Shown here in pieces: positions 57,061-64,000 of a stretch of 64,000 bases of DNA. The stretch lies in assembly GCA_932521025.1 (NCBI GenBank), contig OW051469.1, positions 9,064,398 through 9,128,397 of the forward strand. Direction: 5' to 3'. The notes beneath the pieces were generated by a model, which did no database searches, was not told the DNA's origin, and saw only the letters and a program-made list of their open reading frames with translations. The translations under genes were made by a program, and so were the position numbers. The first letter of the stretch is position 1. Each line of letters opens with the position of its first letter. Source of the DNA: Oscheius onirici. Its lineage: Eukaryota > Nematoda > Chromadorea > Rhabditida > Rhabditidae.

Positions 57061-59057
57061 CTATTTATCCTTCTTTTCGGCCAAATGCCCGTGTGTTTTT
57101 GGGTGCTCGGCGGCCATTTCCTCGTCAATTTCTTCCAGGAACGTCTCCTGTTTCACGGCGTGCAGGGTATACCAGTAGATTCCGACCTGAAAAGAGGGCG
57201 AATATATTCAGAAAATTGGAGCAAAAAAACGTGGCTAACTCACACTGTCTCTCTTACTTTTCCCGTCACTGTCCCAGCCTCTCTCGTACACTCTTCCCGT
57301 TACTGTTACTGTCTCTCTCACTGTTTCTCTCCCAGTCATTATCCCTGTCTATCAGTGTCTCATTCTGTTACTGTCTCCGAGTTACTGTGTCTCTTCCAGT
57401 TTGTCCCTGCACTCTTATTTACTGTCTTTTCTACCCAAAGCCGGGTGTGGCAGGAGAGTTACAGTAACTTTAACTTTAAGGAGAGTTACAGTAACTTTAA
57501 CTGAGAGACAGTGATATACAGTAAGGGTAGAAAAGACAGTTATTATTATTATTTAATTTATTTATAAGTTATTTAATAATAACTGCTTTTCTTCCCTTAC
57601 TGTATATCACTGTCTCTCAGTTAAAGTTACTGTAACTCTCACTGTTATTGTATACCACAGTTACTATGACAGTCTCACTCACTCGCACTTTTACTGTTAG
57701 TCTCGCTTATTAATATTGCCATACTCACAATCAGTCTGATTCTCATACTGTTCCTGTCAATGTCTCTTTCTCTTCCTTACTGTTACTGTTCCATCCATTA
57801 CTGTCTCACATCTTGTCAGTGCCTCTGTCCCCGTCTTTTCCCAAAAGAGATGAGACGCCGGAAAGACTCATTCTCTCTCACGCCTAGAAAGAAAGTAAAA
57901 CAACCTGCCCCGTCTGACCGGTTTCGTATCTGATTTCGGCAGAACTGACTATCGGACTAGCCAATTATAGATCTAAAGAAGAAGAAAACATACCACTAGG
58001 AGAATAAGAAGAGCAAAAGCGGCGTGATTCTTGTAATTTTTGGCGAAAATTTCCTTTACACGCTCTTCATTGACCTTCTCAAACTGCTTGGCGAAGCGCT
58101 TCTGAGCCCGGGGCAAGTCTTCGATGTCGATCGTCTCCAGCATGTCATCGTCCTTCTTCTTTTGGATAGCTGGAAATTTGTGCTGTTTATATAGCTTCGG
58201 CGTTTATAAACCAAATTTTCACAGTAAGCAATTGTTTTTTTCATCACATCACCAAAAAGGTTTATATGGGTCGTATACGTCATTTGTTAATCCCACTAAA
58301 GTTCGTATTTATACGTTTTGTTTAGTTTATTTTGATCACCTCTAAACTAAGCTCAATATAACAGAAGGTGCCAGATGATTCAGGTCTAACTTCAGTGATC
58401 GTAGAAGGTCAAGCAGCTGGATTCCAGTAACTTTTTTCACAACCGCTTTGTTTCACACATTGGAATGAAAAGAGCCTTCTAGAAGTTTTGAAAGAAACTT
58501 TCAGACGATTTTGGACAACTAAGGTTCAAAAAAAGCCTTCTCCGAAGGTCACGCAGCTATTTTATCTACTTTTTGCCAAAGAAATTCGGGGGAAACGTTT
58601 TATTCATGTTTAGTCTAAAAACTTTCAAACTTGGAAAGGTACTAGAAACTCGATCAATTGGAGGAGCTCAAAAATGGTGAAAATATCTGTCTTTAGTCCG
58701 TAAATACTACAATTTGTGAAGCAGGCCTTCTTAAGGGAAAAGGAGCTTTTAAAGTTTTTAATTGAGAAAAAAGAAGTGAAAAAAGACTAGCGAATGGCCA
58801 GAGAAAGTCAGCCCCATATTAGATAGCTGGAGGCGTGTCATCGGAAGTGGAAACTGTTTATTGAATCGGTCGGATATTGTCATAAGACTCCTTCTCTTTT
58901 CAGCTCACCAAAACAATGACTCATTTCGTCCTTTTTATCGAAAAAAAAGAAAAAAAAGCATACCTCCGGGACTGGCAGTCGTCGGTACATTGGAAGCGGC
59001 CCTGACGAGCTTCAGTCGCGCTGAGACGGCTGTTAGACGGCGGCAGACGGACAACAT
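57061..59057 (-). CDS. coa-3/COA3: Cytochrome c oxidase assembly factor COA3
   Basis: Exons 58964-59057, 57994-58169 and 57061-57186 give 131 aa. The N-terminal segment is basic and Ser/Ala rich (MLSVCRRLTAVSARLKLVRA), fitting mitochondrial import. Then follow a helical RAQKRFAKQFEKVNEERV, a single membrane helix (AAFALLILLVVGIYWYTL) and HAVKQETFLEEIDEEMA, which matches the SISQERFLDELEDE ending of human COA3/CCDC56. COA3 is an inner-membrane protein that stabilises newly made COX1 during complex IV assembly. The second intron (807 nt) carries a near-perfect hairpin. Spacing to the downstream DDHD start is only 180 nt, with TTTCAG just before that ATG. Confidence 0.82.
57481..57640. repeat. 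Near-perfect 64-bp-arm hairpin in COA3 intron
   Basis: Arms 57481-57544 and 57577-57640 are reverse complements apart from one substitution and one indel. They carry GAGAGTTACAGTAACTTTAA and GAGACAGTGATATACAGTAA. The loop is about 32 nt of AT-rich sequence. A partial direct copy of the outer arm (GGAGAGTTACAGTAACTTTAA) precedes it at 57452. Confidence 0.93.
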
Positions 59058-59849
59058 TTCGGTTCACCTGCAACGCATCAACATGTTGAAAATGACGTCA
59101 CATTAGGAGGGAAAGAGGAGGACGATCTTTCTCGTTTCGTAACATTCAAAAATGCCCCCAAAATGGAAAAGGAGCGAAGAAAAATGGGCTTCATTTTGGT
59201 GGCGGAATAATGAATTGCTGTCTTCGGTACCGAAAACGGGAATTTTTTTTGGAGAGGAAGTGTGTGCAATTTCTTAATAAAAATAAGTCAGCTTTACAAT
59301 ATTTTTTCAATATAAAGGCAGAGTTTTCCTGGCCTTTTATTGAATTTTGTGCGAGAGAATTTGCACAGGAAAAAGACGTTTGTTTCAACGGGGCGATTAA
59401 TGAAATATGAAGTGATTCCGCCAAAAAAGGACGAAAAAACTAAACAGCAACGATTAAACAGCAACAAAAAGAGACCAATTCATGTCCGGGTTCAAAAGAT
59501 CAGCCGGCCAAGGTCAATTATCATGTCTAGCCATCATTGTCTCTTTTTTCAGTTTTTGCTTATCTAAAAGCTAAAAAAGTTGCAACTCACATATTTTTCG
59601 TTAAAATATGACGGGACACGGAAAAGGTGCGTCTTTGGAGGGAGAGAAACGGAGGGGGTGAATAATCAGAACAAACAGCCCATTGACAATCGTGGGTGTC
59701 TCTCTCTCTCCCACGAATGAACAAACAGAATGTACGTATCCAGCGTTCGTTTCCAACGATTTCTCTCCATTTTTTAGTCATAAAAGTAGCCAAAAACTTC
59801 AATTTAACAACAAAAACTCAACAATAACGATGAAAGTTAACAAATTTCT
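59058..59849. other. Spacer between HEATR1 and COA3
   Basis: The 792-nt AT-rich spacer between two minus-strand genes. No coding or repeat feature is supported. Confidence 0.4.
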
Positions 59850-62800
59850 CTAGAATCCTTCTGAAATATTCTCGCCAAACTTCTTCTGGAGCAGACGAAC
59901 AACGCGATCGCACTGGTCCTCGACATTTTTGTTCTCATCCTCCAGCAGTTCCGAGAGGAATGGCATGATCAGAGGCAAATGAGGGGCGATTCCATCGCCA
60001 ATTTTGTCCAGAAGCGCCTCGACGACGAGAAGAGTACGGAAACGAATCTTTGGGCGATTGTTTCTCGTCTTGAGCATAATCTTGTTTAAGACTTCGGGGA
60101 AGGACTCGGCTACGGCATCACAAATTCTAAAAATATGGCTTTTTAATCGAAAATTTGAGAGGTTCGTACCTATAAAGAGCATCGGCGAGATGAGGCACAC
60201 AGCGGGCTTCATGTCCGGCAACTCGAGTATTGGCCAATTCTTCGACGAGAGACAGAGCCAAGGAGTTGACGGCGTCTCTGAAAAGTCATAGGGGTTAATG
60301 TTGAAGCAAATTTAAAGAGAGATCAATGTTCCGAGAGGGAGAGGAAACGTACTGAGCCAAGAACTCCTTATGCCGACCGCAGTTTCCGATAAAGGTGATG
60401 ACTTGAGTGAGGAGGAAATCCGTCTCGAGACCTTCGACAGTGTCCCGTTTTCCATTGAGCAGCAGCGTGGAAATGTCTGGAAATGGTGATTTTTTTCGAA
60501 ACGGCTGTGGCGAATAGGTAGCTTAGAAATAACCAACCTGGATTAGTCGTAGCATTGCATCCGGCCAGCACCTTCGGAGCAATTTCCAGCAGGGCTCCCA
60601 AGAAAGGCATGGCAAGATGGTTCAAATTGTTGTAAAATCTCAAATTGCAAGACATTTTTAAGCAAACAAAATGAAAAATTACTCGTTAGCAAAGTGGAAA
60701 AGAACAACGAGACGGATTCGGACATTTCTTGGAGCATCTGCCTGGAGACCCGGCTCGGCCCATTTCGTCAGAATCGAAACGACGACCCGAAGTTCCGACT
60801 CAGTCAGCAGATCGACCATTTTGAGCATGTTGGCGGCGATATTCTTCTCAACATTGGCGACATTTTCGAATTTCTGAAAATTTGGCTTTTATTTTGAAAA
60901 TTGTTATAAAACAGGCAAATAAGCTCAAATTACCTCAGGTTTCCGTTCCAGATTGCGGAATTCGAAGGCGGGCAGGAAAATGTCCCGAGTGAGCTGCTCA
61001 CAAACGGCTGCAGTATTGCGACGATTGAAACGGTGGAAATAGGTGCCGAGAATGGACAACAGGGCAGTCAGGGACTTTTCGTCGCCGGCAACCGCCTTGA
61101 CGACTGCGGCAAAGTGATCGGGCAGCGTACGGAATTCCATGTTCGAGAGGGCGGCGGAGATCAGCGAAAGTCTGGAAAATTGCGAGTTTTTAAAGAGCTT
61201 TTTTTGTAAATGTGGAGAATAATGTGGACAAACTGCTCACAGATTGGCTGTCCGAATCGACTGAAATGTCTTCTTTTAGGTTCAAGTCGGTTAAAACGGC
61301 TCGTTTCCACTAGCTTCCACCTACTTTTAGACAGGTTTTCGTTATAAATTAGAGCTCAAAACGAGTCAAAATCATCTCATATCATTCACAATTTTAAGCT
61401 CGGAAAGCAAACAAATACCTGTGCTGAACAGTTCCTTTCGCCGGAACCGTAGCCGCGTCCAGGATCGGGAATTTCGCGCTCAAACGACAGAATTCGACTA
61501 AAATGGCACTCATATTGGGCGTGACAAAAGCCGAGAATTGGTCGAGTATGCGCTGAAGGCAGGACAACGACGCGATCTGAAAAATGTGTTTTTAAGCAAA
61601 AAAGATCTCGTACGAGCAAAGTATCGGACCCGAGTCTTCTGCCGCTCAGGGACTGATGTCTGACTCGCTGTCTCTTAGTCTGAGAGTTCTCTTCTTCCAG
61701 GATCTTGTTCTTCTGCGAGGCCGAGATATATTCGCCAATTATGGAGAGACAGACTAGGAGAAGCGGCTCACACGAGAGCATTGTGCAGCGCATGTTGTGA
61801 GATCTGAAAATGGGGCATTTTTTGTGAGTTTTTTCTATTTGATCATCGTTTCCTACTCAAAACAATTTTGCAAAAAAAGATTTGTCGAGGAGAGGAACCG
61901 AACCCGGGTCGTTTGGTTCACAACGGCGCCTCTTACCATACACCAAAACATTTGTAGGTTCTGAAATCGAGCAAAAAAAGTGGAAACAAGCTCAAATATT
62001 GAAAGTTTCGTTCATCTTTTGCCCGTGTTTTCCAAACGAACCTAATCAATTCTCCAGCCAAAAAGAGCACATTTCCAACCATGCCCTCATCGAGACTCTG
62101 CCATTCTTTGAGGAATTCGACGGCTTTTTCCATAGTTTCTGTCAAGACAGCCGATTCCGACTGTTTTGGAATCCTCTTCGCGACGAGCTTCAAACTGAAC
62201 GTCGCGTTCTTGCACAGCTCAATCTGAACCCAATTTTTTTAGCAAAATTATACTTAAAAAATACCTTGGTAGGATCGGAACGCTGCGGGACAATCCACTT
62301 GTTGAGGACGGAAGCCAGACGGGACAGATGTTCCTCATTGATGCCGCTATCGCTGTAGAAGAAACCATCCGTCAGGAGCTTGACGTTGGCCAGCTGAAGG
62401 ACCTTTTCGCGCATTCGGGACTCGGTCTTCTCGTCTTCTAGAACATTCGCGATGAGCTTGGCTGCGACGCCGCCGGGCAGCAGGAAGCGGAGCTGAAAAG
62501 GAGAGTATTTTAAATGGAATGAGCCTAATTTTTTTTTTGGCAAATCAGTGTTACAGTCTATCAAAAACTCAATCCTCACTACTTTTAAATAAAAATACAA
62601 GGCTCACCTTTTCTGAAACAGTATCCGATCTGGCCTGAAGAGCCACCCAATAGCGCAGAGTCTGTGCATCTGCTCCCTTTTCGGCTGTCTGACTCTCTTT
62701 GGCTCCAAATTCGTCCAACTCGACGGAGGCGGTCATCAGGCGCTGTCCAATGGGTAACATCGTCTCGTACAGCTCATCATCGCTCGATTTTGAGAGCTGA

Positions 62801-64000
62801 GACTAGTATTTTGGCTATAAAAAGCCTAAAATACCTTATCCAGAAGCTGCCTATTGCTGAGAATCTTCACTGCTATTCCGACGATGACAAAGCGGAAATG
62901 ACGGAGTTTTTGGATCGTAAACTTGCTCCTGTCGAAGATGGCAGCATCCACGGGCAGGGCTTTTTTCAGCGGCGTCTGGTCGCCCCCGAGACGGACGACA
63001 TACTGAAAATTAGGTATCACCGAAGTTTGTTTTCGAGTTGTAGAAAACTGTAGAAGTATGAACAACAAGACCAAAGAGGGTTTCGAACAGCTGAAAAGAA
63101 ACTCTTTTTCCTTCCGAAAAAGATCTAGGAAATCCCTACCTGAACGAGATCCAAGACGACACGAAGCTGATCGGCGGCCGGTAGTGTGACACAGAGCTCC
63201 TGGGCAATATCCTCAAAAGCGTCCTGCTCCGTGTTCTTCTTGTTCGGATCGTTTCGCTGCCACTTTGCACAAAAGCCCTCAATCATCACACAGGCCACAA
63301 TCCAGGCTCCTTCGACGCCGACGGCTCGAGAGATGGCTCTAGCCATTCTGCCTCTCCTGTGTGCTGGAATATCCGGAGCGGAAGCCGCAAAGACTTTGGT
63401 GACGGCAATGAGTTTCTGTGCCACTTCCGGCTTAGAGATGCTCTGATTGTGAATGACGGCCGTGAAGAGAGCTTCGAGAGTTCGTTCAATAATGTCCAGA
63501 GTTAAGTCGTTATCCTTCCGAAGCAGGCCGCTGCCCATGAAGGTGAAGACGGACATGATGTGCGATGTAACTGAGTTCTGAAAATCAATGAATCAGATTC
63601 AAAGTGAGACCTTCTTTGTATGAGCTTCAGCTGCTTTAAAATGGAGTCATTTATCTGGGCAAACAGACAAAAAAAACCAGACCGTTCAAAACTGCGTCTC
63701 TCGTCATTTGCTTAGTTTAATAGGCTAAGGGCAAAAAAATCTTACCGGATTGAGCTGAACAGCCGCCGTCAGCAGCTTGAGAGAATCTCTCAGAATATGA
63801 TGACTTGCTGTCGATCGCATCGTCTCCACCACCGGATCAATCTGCAGATCCTTGATAGTCACTTTGTAGCTTCCCGGGGCCGAAATGAGCTTAATCAACA
63901 GCGAAATGACGGCATTTTGAACGGAGTACTGTAGCTGGCCGCTTTGGATCGTTTCGGCTCTAAATTATTGAGATTTTTAGCTTGAAAAGAGTGCAAAAAA
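59850..64000 (-). CDS. toe-1/HEATR1: HEATR1/UTP10, small-subunit processome protein (C-terminal part)
   Basis: This gene enters from the right edge and ends at TAG 59850. Exons I can place include 63746-63959, 63140-63577, 60170-60277 and 59850-60126, with several more between. The protein is HEAT-repeat rich. NSVTSHIMSVFTFMGSGLLR, then AHRRGRMARAISRAVG and the end LPLIMPFLSELLEDENKNVE, VVRLLQKKFGENISEGF align in order with human HEATR1 (NSVTHIFTFMG and its ELMEDECEEVEHQ...VLGEPLQSYF end). HEATR1 is the t-UTP subunit needed for rRNA transcription and 18S processing in the nucleolus. The N-terminal half lies outside the window. SINE copy C sits in one of its introns. It is first in a minus-strand HEATR1-COA3-DDHD series. 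Confidence 0.88.
61848..61952 (-). repeat. tRNA-derived SINE, copy C, in HEATR1 intron
   Basis: On the minus strand: TTTTGGTGTATGGTAAGAGG (A-box region) and GGGTTCGGTTCCTCTCC (B-box with one change). It then runs TTGTTTTGAGTAGGAAACG. This short copy lacks the 5' extension and the GATCCCTTCCCC tail. Confidence 0.8.

Overview
The window reads as nuclear DNA of a nematode. Protein-coding genes are cut into many exons by short introns (mostly 35-60 nt, GT...TTTCAG). Several start codons sit a few bases after a TTTCAG-type acceptor, as expected for spliced-leader trans-splicing. Several families are nematode-typed: a pepsin-inhibitor-3 domain protein, a YGGW-type secreted peptide and nematode-style Ly6 proteins. 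I cannot name the species. All exon joins were made by eye, keeping frame and canonical splice sites, and were checked for phase where lengths are given.

Layout. 1-1026 (+) is a BTB-domain gene lying beside, and possibly inside an intron of, a GCLC gene fragment (1169-2465, -). Next on the minus strand come NUS1 (3377-4822) and a four-helix membrane protein (5177-6417). TDP-43 is at 6848-9352 (+). 9900-11100 is a nest of mobile DNA: a tRNA-derived SINE split by two TA-flanked MITEs. Then follow a small Cys-rich secreted protein (11169-11630, +), a damaged-looking trypsin-like protease (11826-13189, -), a pepsin-inhibitor-3-like secreted protein (14014-16011, +), an orphan gene (16324-17591, +), alkylglycerol monooxygenase (17792-19567, -), TMEM138 (20163-20834, +), RPB5 copy 1 (20888-21847, -), a GDSL hydrolase (22850-24118, +) and a Wnt (25176-28948, +) with a dead Tigger/pogo transposon in its largest intron. 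A PRR5/Protor-like TORC2 subunit (29022-30181, -) and an LRAT-domain protein (32298-33593, -) precede a gene-poor stretch (33.6-37.1 kb).

The right half holds a Ly6-like membrane protein (37128-37947, +), a mitochondrial-type P450 (37974-39704, -), two tiny secreted-peptide genes (41798-42098, + and 42160-42587, -, the latter with a 154-bp GGGACA array in its intron), ADAL (42786-44085, +), RPB5 copy 2 (44702-45879, +) with a hAT-like MITE in intron 3, a second Ly6-like gene (45962-46952, -) and a VPS4/katanin-type AAA ATPase (48732-50708, +). Last is a minus-strand block that looks like an operon: HEATR1/UTP10 (59850 to beyond the window edge), COA3 (57061-59057) and a DDHD phospholipase (51064-56880).

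Functionally the genes are mostly unrelated housekeeping and secreted or membrane proteins, as in a normal compact nematode chromosome. The unusual points are the duplicated RPB5, the density of MITE/SINE/foldback repeats inside introns, the GCLC/BTB arrangement and several lineage-specific secreted genes.
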